In this document: one piece after another, positions 38,115-46,242 of the stretch | Layout: each line of letters opens with the position of its first letter | Position numbering within the stretch: the stretch's first letter is position 1 | Assembly: GCF_002025205.1 (NCBI RefSeq) | Contig: NZ_CP019947.1 | Location: forward strand, 255,501 to 319,500 | Source of the DNA: Pseudomonas sp. CC6-YY-74 | GTDB taxonomy: Bacteria; Pseudomonadota; Gammaproteobacteria; Pseudomonadales; Pseudomonadaceae | Direction: 5' to 3' | DNA: 64,000 nucleotides | The notes under the pieces: generated by a model | What the model saw: the letters and a program-made list of their open reading frames with translations, nothing else | Database searches by the model: none | Told to the model about the DNA's origin: nothing | Position numbers and translations under genes: made by a program

Positions 38115-39019
38115 CTATGCTGTTTTAACAAATGCTCAGCTACACCCTTGTACCCTGGAAATATTCTAGCTGCGTCGTACCCCAGTTTTGATAAAAAATT
38201 ACACCCTTTTTTCGCTTCTGTGCATGGCAATGTAAAGCGTTTGAATAAGGAAATCCTCTCCTCTGCTTTATGTTTTTCTGCGACAAGAGCATCTAGAGGT
38301 CTACGATCCACTAGAGCCATCTGACCGTTTTGTAAAAGCTGCATTTCATTGACCATTGATGGCAATTGAACCGGCCAATGAGTAAAGAGGCCTTTCTGTG
38401 CATTCAAATTAGAATTATTAGCATAATGAGGCGTAATAAAATCTATGTTGACTCTATTGACTGTTGGTTTTAGAAAAGATAAGTATTCTTTGTTTAATGC
38501 CCATATAACTAGCCTGCCTTCTTTCTCAATTGCATCTGTCAGCGCAAAAAACAGTGCGACAAATATGTCATATGTCCAATCAAGTAATCGTGTTGGTATA
38601 CCATAATGTTGTGCTAGAGCAGCAGTCTCTAACAAGTCTTTTGGAATCCATGCATTATTTTCATGTGGGCTGTTTAGACCATGAAAATCAAACTCTTGGG
38701 CCAGATTAAGCCTTACTCGCTCAGAAACTGGGACTTCTAGCCCCCTTTGATCGGCTAAGCGATAAAATGCTCTTAGGACTGAATACTCACCTTTAACTTG
38801 CCATGTTTGCCAATTATGCTGAGGTTCAATAGGTCTACCTAGCCCGCAAGTTTTCCAAAACAAATCGACACTGTCTGGTCTTAATGCTGTCGGAATCAAT
38901 TGATACGATTCCTGACTATGACCCCTAAAAATGAAACCTTCCAAGTTTGAACATTTCCCCCAGGGAGAAAAGAATTCAAACATTTCATCTACTGTTTCGA
39001 AGTTATGAGTTTCGATCAT
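38105..39019 (-). CDS. FRG-domain protein
   Basis: A 304-residue cytosolic protein with the FRG-domain hallmarks: FIFRGHS near residue 30 (with the F/Y-R-G triad), a central LAQHYGIPTRLLDWTYDIFVALFFAL block near 165-190, and LALVDRR-like segments later. FRG proteins are found in integron cassettes and near defence genes but the biochemical activity is not settled. The gene is much more AT-rich than its surroundings and is bounded by attC-like repeats. Confidence 0.8.
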   Translation of the reverse strand: MIETHNFETVDEMFEFFSPWGKCSNLEGFIFRGHSQESYQLIPTALRPDSVDLFWKTCGLGRPIEPQHNWQTWQVKGEYSVLRAFYRLADQRGLEVPVSERVRLNLAQEFDFHGLNSPHENNAWIPKDLLETAALAQHYGIPTRLLDWTYDIFVALFFALTDAIEKEGRLVIWALNKEYLSFLKPTVNRVNIDFITPHYANNSNLNAQKGLFTHWPVQLPSMVNEMQLLQNGQMALVDRRPLDALVAEKHKAEERISLFKRFTLPCTEAKKGCNFLSKLGYDAARIFPGYKGVAEHLLKQHRYN

Positions 39020-39061
39020 CTGGATTCCTATAGCTAACTAAAGTTAGTCACCAGCTGGTGT

Positions 39062-39164
39062 GTTTAAACGCCCAATTTGGTGGGTAACATTCCTTGTCGC
39101 CTTTGGCGCTCCTTGCCTATTCTGGGAGTTCCAGCAGGTTGCTGGGATCAGAGGGGCGTTATGC
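39062..39164 (-). other. attC-like site 1 upstream of the FRG gene
   Basis: GTTTAAACGCCC at 39062-39073 and GGGGCGTTATGC at 39153-39164 are imperfect mirror images (AACGCCC/GGGCGTT). The FRG start codon lies 43 bases from the proximal end. Internal L-box pairing is poor, so the site is weaker than site 2. Confidence 0.4.
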
Positions 39165-39447
39165 ACCATGTGCGGCAAGCCCAAACTGCAGAGTCAGGCT
39201 GATGCAGACTCGCGCGCCACAGTATTCGACCTGTGGCGAAACTGTCTAGATAAAGCGCCGGTTTGGCCAAGCCGCAACGGGCTCAAGCCGAAAGACGTCG
39301 CTTGCCGAAGTTGGTCGTTCTCTCGGCCTTACTTCTTCCCAACTACCAAGCACTCGCTGCGCAGGTTGCGCTGGCGAGCGGGATCGGTTTTGCGCTATGG
39401 CAAGGCGCGGGCGAGCGAGGCGGGCCGGGGCAGCCAGCGAGGAGGAG
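39165..39447. other. Intergenic stretch after the cassette-like island
   Basis: About 280 bases with no gene or integrase fragment that I can support. GC content returns to the chromosomal level here, marking the island edge. Confidence 0.4.
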
Positions 39448-39478
39448 AGGGCCATGACGGTCCGACAGTCATGGCCCT
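39448..39478 (-). terminator. Terminator-like hairpin after the StcD-like gene
   Basis: AGGGCCATGAC at 39448-39458 and GTCATGGCCCT at 39468-39478 form a perfect 11-bp stem with a 9-base loop. On the minus strand a pyrimidine-rich CTCTCCTCCTC follows rather than a pure U-run. Confidence 0.6.
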
Positions 39479-39508
39479 TGGTGACTGTGGGCCAGTCGGG
39501 CCTGGCGC

Positions 39509-41557
39509 TCAAAGATCCTTGACCAGGCGCAAGGCGTCGTAGATGGCCGCATGGGTGTTGCGTGCGGCCACCGCATCGCCGATGCGGAACAGCTGGAATT
39601 CGCCATCCGGATTGTCGTCCCTGGACTGCGGCTGGCCGATGATCAGCTCGCCGTGATCGACCGCGCCGAGGTTGCGCGAGAAGGGTTTGAGTTCCAGGTA
39701 CAGCTCGTCCAGCGGCCGGGTGCCGTGGTTGACCACCACCTGATCGACCCGGCGCTGCTTATGCACGCCGCTACGCACGTCGCCGTAGTCGCTGTCGATG
39801 TTGGCTACCAGTTCGGCCCCTTCGCGTGCCACCGCGGTCAGGCGGTAGGTCACGGTGAAGGTGGTGTCGAGTTTTTGCAGCGAGCGCATATAAGGCACCA
39901 GGTTCATGGCCATGACTTCAGGGGCGAAGGACCGGTCCGGGGTCATGATTTCCAGCTTGGCGCCGCTTTGGGCGATGAACTCGGCGGCCTGCAGCGCCGT
40001 GTGGTCGCCGGCATCGTCGAACAGCAACACGTTTGCGCCGGGTTTGACGTCGCCGGAGATGATGTCCCAGGCCGACACTACCAGCTCGTTGCCCTCGCTG
40101 AGGATCTCGGTATGCGGGAAGCCGCCGGTGGCGACTATGACCACGTCCGCCCGCTCGGCGCGGACGGTCTCGGCGTCGGCCCAGGTGTTGAAGTGGAAGG
40201 TCACACCGAGTGCCGCGCATTGCGCCATGCGCCAGTCGATGATGCCGAGCATCTCGCGCCGGCGCGGGCTGCGCGCGGTCAGGCGCACCTGACCGCCGGC
40301 GTCATTGGCCGCCTCGAACAGCACGACCTCATGACCGCGTTCGCCGGCGACCCGAGCGGCTTCCAGGCCCGCCGGACCGGCGCCGATGATCACCACCTTG
40401 CGCCGCGTGGCGGCCTTGGGGATTTCATGGGGCATGCTGGTTTCGCGGCCGGTGGCGGCGTTGTGGATGCAGTAGGCCGCGCCGCCCTGGTAGATGCGGT
40501 CGAGGCAGTAGTTGGCGCCGACGCAGGGGCGGATGTCCTGCTCGCGGCCCTCGATCAGCTTGCGTACCAGGTGCGGGTCGGTCATGTGCGCGCGGGTCAT
40601 GCCGATCATGTCGACCTTGCCCGAGGCGATGGCGTGCCGCGCCGTGGCGACATCGGAAATTTTCGCGGCGTGGAAGGTCGGAAAATCGGTGGCGGCGCGA
40701 ATCTGTCCGGCAAAGTCGAGGTGTGGCGAGCTGGCCATGCCCTGAATCGGAATCACGTCGGTCAGGCCGGCGTCGGTGTCGATGTGGCCGCGAATCACGT
40801 TGAGAAAGTCGACCATGCCGCTGGCCTTGAGCCGACGCGAGATATCCACACCTTCATCCGCGTTGAAGCCGCCGCTGAGCACTTCGTCTGCGGTGTAGCG
40901 CACGCCGACGATGAACTGGTTGCCGACGCGCTGGCGAATGGCGCTGAGCACGTCGAAGGTGAAGCGCAGGCGGTTGTCCAGCGAGCCGCCATAGGGCGCA
41001 TCCAGTTCGTTGGTCAGTGGCGACCAGAATTGGTCCATCAAGTGGCCGTAGGCCTGCAGTTCGATGCCGTCCAGACCGGCCGCCTGCATGCGCTCGGCGG
41101 CATCGGCGTAGTCCTTGATGATGCGCTCGATGTCCCAGTCTTCCAGCTGCTTGGGGAAGGCGCGGTGCGCCGCCTCGCGGTTGTGCGACGGCGACACCAC
41201 CGGCAGCCAGTCGCCCTTGTCCCAGCGAGTACGCCGACCCAGGTGGGTCAGCTGGATCATCACCGCCGCGCCGTGCTCGTGGCATTCGTCGGTGAGGTCC
41301 TTCATCCAGCCGACCACCTCATCCTTGTAGGCGAGGATGTTGTTGAACACCGGCGGACTGTCCCGCGACACCGCCGCCGAACCAGCGGTCATGGTCAGGG
41401 CCACACCAGCCTTGGCACGCTCGACGTGATAAGCGCGATACAGCGCCTTGGGCATGCCGTCCTCGGGATAGGCCGGCTCATGCGAGGTGGTGATGATGCG
41501 GTTGCGCAGGGTCAGGTGCTTGAGCTGGTAGGGCTGCAGCAACGGGTCATTCGACAT
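39509..41557 (-). CDS. StcD/DgcA-type N-methyl amine demethylase (FMN, 4Fe-4S, FAD)
   Basis: The 682-residue protein has an OYE-like FMN TIM barrel (about 1-350), a cysteine cluster near 340-365 (CVGANYCLDRIYQ, AAYCIHN) for a 4Fe-4S cluster, and a nucleotide-binding domain with VVIIGAGPAGLEAARV near 390. It ends LFRIGDAVAARNTHAAIYDAL, as in trimethylamine/dimethylglycine dehydrogenase-type enzymes. The N terminus (ITTSHEPAYPEDGMPK) points to the StcD (N-methylproline demethylase) branch more than DgcA. A StcD-like role after the Rieske step would yield proline from N-methylproline. Confidence 0.75.
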   Translation of the reverse strand: MSNDPLLQPYQLKHLTLRNRIITTSHEPAYPEDGMPKALYRAYHVERAKAGVALTMTAGSAAVSRDSPPVFNNILAYKDEVVGWMKDLTDECHEHGAAVMIQLTHLGRRTRWDKGDWLPVVSPSHNREAAHRAFPKQLEDWDIERIIKDYADAAERMQAAGLDGIELQAYGHLMDQFWSPLTNELDAPYGGSLDNRLRFTFDVLSAIRQRVGNQFIVGVRYTADEVLSGGFNADEGVDISRRLKASGMVDFLNVIRGHIDTDAGLTDVIPIQGMASSPHLDFAGQIRAATDFPTFHAAKISDVATARHAIASGKVDMIGMTRAHMTDPHLVRKLIEGREQDIRPCVGANYCLDRIYQGGAAYCIHNAATGRETSMPHEIPKAATRRKVVIIGAGPAGLEAARVAGERGHEVVLFEAANDAGGQVRLTARSPRRREMLGIIDWRMAQCAALGVTFHFNTWADAETVRAERADVVIVATGGFPHTEILSEGNELVVSAWDIISGDVKPGANVLLFDDAGDHTALQAAEFIAQSGAKLEIMTPDRSFAPEVMAMNLVPYMRSLQKLDTTFTVTYRLTAVAREGAELVANIDSDYGDVRSGVHKQRRVDQVVVNHGTRPLDELYLELKPFSRNLGAVDHGELIIGQPQSRDDNPDGEFQLFRIGDAVAARNTHAAIYDALRLVKDL

Positions 41558-41604
41558 GGTCAGGGCTCCACGGTGGCGGGGACGTGAGTCTGTATTTACC
41601 TAAA

Positions 41605-41784
41605 ATGTACACAGGTGTCTACTGGGTAGGCCTTGCTGTACATTGATCCTCTGCCGTGTCTGTCGCGATTGGTGGGGTTGTGTCGCAAGTAGATGCCTTG
41701 CCTCACCCTCACCAGGTATTGCCAGGAGTTGCCACAGTGAGTCATGGCGGTGCCGGAATCGGACAAAAATGTACAGGTATGTCC
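41605..41784. promoter_or_regulatory. Candidate TetR operator elements in the StcD/TetR divergent region
   Basis: AAAATGTACACAGGTGTC (about 41603-41619) and AAAATGTACAGGTATGTC (about 41767-41783) share AAAATGTACA and an AGGT core; a third TGTACA lies at 41637-41642. They flank the StcD and TetR promoters, as expected for a local TetR repressor. Confidence 0.45.
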
Positions 41785-41847
41785 TTTTTATCGACGCCTG
41801 CGGACATTCAGATTGTGTGAGGGCCGCTCGCTGGCTACCATCGGCCC

Positions 41848-42513
41848 ATGAATGAACCGAAGAAATCGAGTGATAGCGGCTGGCGTGGATCGGCCGAGAT
41901 CTGGCTGCAGGCGGCTTACGACAGCTTGATCGAGTCGGGCGTCGAGTCCGTACGGATCCTGCCGCTGGCGAAGAAACTGAGCCTGTCGAGAACCAGCTTT
42001 TACTGGTTCTTCACCGATCGCGAAGAGCTGCTGGCTGCCCTGATCGAGCGCTGGCGCGCCAAGAACAGCGGCAATCTGATCCACCAGAGCGAGGCCTACG
42101 CGGAAAGCATCGCCGAGGCCATTCTCAACGTGTTCGACTGCTGGCTGAACCCGGCGCTGTTCGACTCGCAGTTCGAATTCGCGCTGCGCAGTTGGGCGCT
42201 GCAAGAGCCCAGAGTGGCGGCGCAAGTCGAGCTCGCCGACACGGCGCGCCTGGCTGCGTTGAGCGCTATGTTCAGCCGGTTCGGCTACCAGGGCATGGCG
42301 GCCGACGTACGGGCCAGATCGATATACCTGACCCAGATCGGCTACATCAGCATGAACAGTCGCGAGGATCTGCCGACGCGCATGCAGCGCATTCCCGAGT
42401 ACGTGACGATCTTTACCGGCCAGGCGCCAGAACCGCGTGAACTCCAGCGTTTCTATGCCCGCCACGGCTACGCGGTGGCAGAGCCGACGCTGGTGGCGAA
42501 TCATTCAGCCTAG
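41848..42513 (+). CDS. TetR-family regulator divergent from the StcD-like gene
   Basis: The 221-residue protein has a TetR DNA-binding domain at about residues 20-65 (SGVESVRILPLAKKLSLSRTSFYWFFTDREELL). The C-terminal domain is of no clear ligand class. Divergence from the StcD-like gene and shared TGTACA elements suggest it controls that gene. No ribosome site of note. Confidence 0.8.
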   Translation: MNEPKKSSDSGWRGSAEIWLQAAYDSLIESGVESVRILPLAKKLSLSRTSFYWFFTDREELLAALIERWRAKNSGNLIHQSEAYAESIAEAILNVFDCWLNPALFDSQFEFALRSWALQEPRVAAQVELADTARLAALSAMFSRFGYQGMAADVRARSIYLTQIGYISMNSREDLPTRMQRIPEYVTIFTGQAPEPRELQRFYARHGYAVAEPTLVANHSA

Positions 42514-42550
42514 TGTCGGGTCAATCATGAAATCTCGGATCATCGCAGGG

Positions 42551-42722
42551 TGGGGCGGGCCGCGCAGGTTAGCGGCGCCAAGCTCCGAACGATCAGGCAG
42601 CGCTAGCGTGGCGCGCCGCGTAACCCACCAGGCGATAGGCCTGCGTCGCGCCGATGGTGGGTTACGGCGCAACGGATCTTGCAGGCTCATCGCTATCGCT
42701 AACATGCGCCTAACCCACCCTA
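42551..42722. repeat. Dispersed intergenic repeat, copy 2 (inverted orientation)
   Basis: Shares the outer block GGGCCGCGCAGGTTAG, the middle block GCGCGCCGCGTAACC and the outer block CATGCGCCTAACCCAC with copy 1 at 16903-17030 in inverted order. It also contains a 12-bp perfect inverted repeat CGTAACCCACCA / TGGTGGGTTACG (42619-42630, 42655-42666). It fills most of the gap between the TetR gene and the ProC-like gene. Confidence 0.75.
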
Positions 42723-42798
42723 CTGGGATCGCGGTACATGGCTAAGACCGCGATTAACAGGCATTTAAACGTTGTCGTGACCCTGGGAGGGTACTTGT

Positions 42799-43617
42799 AT
42801 GTCGAGTGAGCTGACGGTTGGCATCATCGGCGGTGGCGGCTGGCTGGGGCGTGCCATCGGCGCCGCCATGCTCGAACGCGGCGTGCTGCAGCCCGCATCC
42901 TTGATCCTCTCCAGTCGTTCCGGGCGGGTGGATGGCTTTGACGCCTGGCCCGCGGTGCAGCTGACTCAGGACAATCGCCAGCTGGCGCAACGGGCCGAGG
43001 TCATCGTGCTGTCGGTGCGCCCCGAGCAGTTCGCCGATGTGTCTATCGAGGCCGTCGGCAAGCTGGTGATCTCGTTCATGGCCGGCGTCTCGGTCGAGAC
43101 CCTGATCGCGCGTACCGGCAGCCAGCGGATCATTCGCGCCATGCCCAATGCGGCGGCGCAGATCGGCCAGTGCTATACGCCCTGGTTTGCCACGGAGCAG
43201 GTCACCGCCGCCGACAAACAGTTCACCCAAGTCATGTTCGAGGCCTGCGGCAGCACCGATGAGGTGACGAGCGAAGCGGATCTCGACTACCTGACCGGGC
43301 TGGTCGGCTCGGGTGCGGCCTATCCGGCGCTGCTGGCCGAGGCGATGCTCGCTCATGCCCTGGCCAAGGGGCTGCCGCGCCAGGTTGCCGAGCGCGCGGT
43401 GCGTGGCGTGGTGGTGGGGGCGAGCCAGTTGCTCGGTGGCGATGGCATGCCGCCGGCCGATATGCTGCAGGCCATGCTCGACTATCGAGGCACCACGGCG
43501 GCCGGTTTGCAGGCAATGATCGATGCGGGATTCAAGACGGCTATCGCTGCCGGTTTGGATGCGGCAGAGGCCGCTGCGCAGCGTATGAAGGCCAGTTATT
43601 CGCAGCCCAAGGGTTAA
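42799..43617 (+). CDS. Divergent pyrroline-5-carboxylate reductase family protein
   Basis: The 272-residue protein has the ProC fold: a Rossmann start VGIIGGGGWLGRAIG, SVRPEQF, MPNAAAQIG near residue 115, SGAAYPALLAEAML near 173 and RGTTAAGLQAM near 235. The nucleotide loop lacks the usual GxGNM pattern and the final GGTT is RGTT, so it is a paralogue and may act on a related cyclic imine or on N-methylpyrroline-type compounds. It lies just upstream of the ProVWX operon. Confidence 0.7.
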   Translation: MSSELTVGIIGGGGWLGRAIGAAMLERGVLQPASLILSSRSGRVDGFDAWPAVQLTQDNRQLAQRAEVIVLSVRPEQFADVSIEAVGKLVISFMAGVSVETLIARTGSQRIIRAMPNAAAQIGQCYTPWFATEQVTAADKQFTQVMFEACGSTDEVTSEADLDYLTGLVGSGAAYPALLAEAMLAHALAKGLPRQVAERAVRGVVVGASQLLGGDGMPPADMLQAMLDYRGTTAAGLQAMIDAGFKTAIAAGLDAAEAAAQRMKASYSQPKG

Positions 43618-44015
43618 TTTCGTCGGCTAGCCGCTTGCTCAGCCTGTCAGCTGAGCGCTGAGCCGACCGCTCGCTTGCCGTCTCCTGTCCGCCTGCTTGT
43701 GCCCCACGGTATGCCTTGTGTGCCACGGCTAGGCCCCGATATCGCCAGTGACTCTGCGCTCAATCAATAACATCAGGTTATTGTTTTGGCCGCACAAATG
43801 TCGTTGGACGCTCAGTCCCCCAATCTCTAACTTGAACTCACCCGGCGAGCACTGTGCAGGCAGTCGCCAACGGGCATATTCGCGGTGATCCAGGCAATTA
43901 ATGGCCGGCGGCAACTTGTTGCAAGTTAAGCGCTGGCGGGATTTGTTCGGCCCGGATAAAGCGCCAAACGGCGCCACCAAGATGACGGCTTATATACCTA
44001 CAAGAAGAGGGCGCA
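43618..44015. promoter_or_regulatory. Promoter region of proVWX
   Basis: A 398-base gap with no gene. It carries the palindrome at 43765-43783 and a GAAGAGGG ribosome site just before ATG 44016. I could not assign sigma-70 boxes with confidence. Confidence 0.5.
43765..43783. promoter_or_regulatory. LysR-type palindrome before proVWX
   Basis: CAATAACATCAGGTTATTG is a perfect 7-bp palindrome with a 5-base centre. Its minus-strand reading CAATAACCTGATGTT equals 33689-33703 in the lyase-operon promoter. ATAAC-N5-GTTAT has the T-N11-A form of LysR sites. Confidence 0.7.
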
Positions 44016-45191
44016 ATGACCCAAGCTGACGAGATACTTTCCGTCAAAAACGTATTCAAGGTATTCGGCGCGCAGCCGGAAGTGGCCATGGATATGTTGC
44101 GCAACGGCGCCGACAAGAACGAGATATTTCAGAAGACCGGGCAGGTTGTCGGTGTGTTCGACGCCAGCTTCTCGGTCAAGCGCGGTGAAATCTTCGTCAT
44201 CATGGGCCTGTCCGGGTCGGGCAAGTCGACCATGGTGCGCCTGTTCAATCGCCTGATCGAACCCACCTCCGGCAGCATTCACCTCAACGGCCGGGAGATC
44301 ACCGGGCTGTCCGACAAGGAACTGCTCGAGGTGCGGCGCAAGGAAATGGGCATGGTGTTCCAGTCCTTCGCCCTGATGCCGCACATGAGCGTGCTGGAAA
44401 ACGCCGCATTCGGCCTGGAAATTTCCGGGGTCAGCGAGCAGGAACGCAAGGTTCGGGCAGTCGAGGCGCTGCGCCAGGTTGGCCTGGCCGGGCACGAGAA
44501 CAGTTACCCGCACCAGTTGTCCGGCGGCATGCAGCAGCGCGTCGGCCTGGCCCGGGCACTGACCAACGATCCAACCATCCTGCTGATGGATGAGGCCTTC
44601 TCCGCCCTGGACCCCTTGATCCGCTGCGAGATGCAGGGCGAGCTGATTCGTCTGCAGGCCGAGCAACAGCGCACCATCATCTTTATCTCCCATGACATCG
44701 ACGAGGCGATCCGTATCGGTCACCGCATCGCGATCATGGAGGGCGGTCGGGTGGTGCAGATCGGCACACCCCAGGAGCTGCTGTGCAACCCGGCCAATGA
44801 GTATGTGGAGGCCTTCTTCCACGGTTTCGACAGCTCCAGGGTGCTCCGCGCCGGTGATGTCGCCGAGCTGGACCCTGCTGCGGTGTGCCGGGTCAACGGC
44901 CAGGCGCCGGGCTTTCAAGTGGGCGTTCCATTCGGCTATCTGCTTGACGAGGGTGATCGGTTACTCGGTGTGGTCGAGCCCGACGCCCTGAACGGCAACA
45001 GCGTCGAGATGCAGCGACTGGAGCAATCCAGGTTGGATCGGCATCAACCCATCTACATCGATACGCCGTTGCACGAGGTACTCAATGTGGTGGCGTCGGT
45101 ACCTTACCCAGTGCCGGTTCTGGACCATGGCGGTGCCTTCAAAGGCACGATTTCCAAGAATTTGCTGCTGCAGACCCTGAGTCGCCACTGA
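44016..45191 (+). CDS. proV: ProV-like betaine/proline ABC transporter ATPase
   Basis: The 391-residue subunit has Walker A GLSGSGKST, signature LSGGMQQRVG, Walker B ILLMDEAFSALD and a switch His in FISHDID, then a C-terminal region of about 120 residues that fits a CBS-domain pair as in ProV. The N-terminal AQPEVAMDMLRNGADKNEIFQKTG segment is characteristic of glycine betaine/proline systems. First gene of a three-gene importer operon. Confidence 0.85.
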   Translation: MTQADEILSVKNVFKVFGAQPEVAMDMLRNGADKNEIFQKTGQVVGVFDASFSVKRGEIFVIMGLSGSGKSTMVRLFNRLIEPTSGSIHLNGREITGLSDKELLEVRRKEMGMVFQSFALMPHMSVLENAAFGLEISGVSEQERKVRAVEALRQVGLAGHENSYPHQLSGGMQQRVGLARALTNDPTILLMDEAFSALDPLIRCEMQGELIRLQAEQQRTIIFISHDIDEAIRIGHRIAIMEGGRVVQIGTPQELLCNPANEYVEAFFHGFDSSRVLRAGDVAELDPAAVCRVNGQAPGFQVGVPFGYLLDEGDRLLGVVEPDALNGNSVEMQRLEQSRLDRHQPIYIDTPLHEVLNVVASVPYPVPVLDHGGAFKGTISKNLLLQTLSRH

Positions 45192-45248
45192 GTGGCGAAG
45201 CAGTCCTAGCAGGATTCCACCGAGCAGAATCGGAGAGTAGGTACCCCT

Positions 45249-46199
45249 ATGTCAGAGTTCAGTTTTCTCGACCCCTTCCAGACCTTGACCATCCCCCTGG
45301 GTGACTGGGTGGAAAGCACCCTGAATTACCTGGTGCACAATTTTCGCGAGTTCTTCCGCGCCATTCGCTGGCCGATCGATCAGGTGCTCAATGGTTTTGA
45401 GTTCATCCTGCAGAGCATCCCGCCGACCATCGGCATCCTCTTGTCCTCGTTGCTCGGCTGGCAGGTGGCCGGCCCGCGCATGGGCTTGCTGTGCGCCGTG
45501 ACCCTGACCCTGTTGGGCCTGATCGGGGTCTGGTCGGAGTCCATGACCACCCTGGCGCTGGTGCTGACCTCGGTGTTTTTCTGCGCGTTGATCGGTGTGC
45601 CGCTGGGCATCCTGTCGGCGCGTAGCGACCGCCTGGAGAAGATCGTGCGGCCGCTGCTCGATGCCATGCAGACCCTGCCGGCCTTCGTCTATCTGGTGCC
45701 GGTGGTGATGCTGTTCGGCATCGGCAACGTCCCCGGCGTGCTGGTGACCATCGTCTTCGCCGTACCGCCGCTGGTGCGCCTGACCAACCTGGGCATCCGC
45801 CAGGTACCTGAAGACAAGATCGAAGCGGCGCGAGCCTTCGGCTGCACGCCGTGGCAAATGCTCAAGCGCGTGCAACTGCCGCTGGCCGCGCCGACCATCA
45901 TGGCCGGCGTCAACCAGACCCTGATGCTCTCGCTGTCGATGGTGGTGATCGCCTCGATGATCTCGGTCGGCGGCCTCGGCCAGATGGTCCTGCGCGGTAT
46001 CGGCCGCCTGGACATGGGCCTGGCCACGGTCGGCGGCGTCGGTCTGGTGCTGCTGGCGATCTTCCTCGATCGCCTGACTCAGGCCATGGGCGAACTCGGC
46101 AACGCCGACCCCAGTATGCGCTGGTACCACAGCGGCCCCGTCGGCCTGCTGCTGCGCCTGCTGGGTCAGCGTCCGGCGAGCGTCAAGGCTGAGGCCTGA
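45249..46199 (+). CDS. proW: ProW-like betaine/proline ABC transporter permease
   Basis: The 316-residue inner-membrane subunit has the N-terminal cytoplasmic/periplasmic extension typical of ProW ([22 protein letters not shown]), then several helices and the EAA loop [26 protein letters not shown], which contacts the ATPase. Gap to proV is 57 bases and to proX 43 bases. Confidence 0.85.
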   Translation: MSEFSFLDPFQTLTIPLGDWVESTLNYLVHNFREFFRAIRWPIDQVLNGFEFILQSIPPTIGILLSSLLGWQVAGPRMGLLCAVTLTLLGLIGVWSESMTTLALVLTSVFFCALIGVPLGILSARSDRLEKIVRPLLDAMQTLPAFVYLVPVVMLFGIGNVPGVLVTIVFAVPPLVRLTNLGIRQVPEDKIEAARAFGCTPWQMLKRVQLPLAAPTIMAGVNQTLMLSLSMVVIASMISVGGLGQMVLRGIGRLDMGLATVGGVGLVLLAIFLDRLTQAMGELGNADPSMRWYHSGPVGLLLRLLGQRPASVKAEA

Positions 46200-46242
46200 A
46201 TTGAATCGTAATAACCGACTAACAACAAAGCCCAAAAGGTAG

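Noticed and set aside
37428..39019. A prophage or IS remnant as source of the AT-rich genes
   Set aside because: No integrase, transposase, phage structural gene or terminal repeats were seen; the attC-like borders explain the boundaries better.
39060..39542. A 160-codon plus-strand frame between the FRG gene and the StcD-like gene
   Set aside because: It crosses the attC-like site and the terminator of the StcD-like gene, and its residues are not protein-like.
34921..41557. Assignment to the glycine betaine pathway (gbcA-gbcB-dgcAB-soxBDAG)
   Set aside because: dgcB, the electron-transfer flavoprotein genes and soxBDAG are absent, while ProC-like and StcD-like features are present. It remains possible for the Rieske pair alone, so symbols were withheld.
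39551..41587. A 678-codon open frame on the plus strand opposite the StcD-like gene
   Set aside because: It is a low-stop antisense shadow of a conserved enzyme gene, with no recognisable domain.
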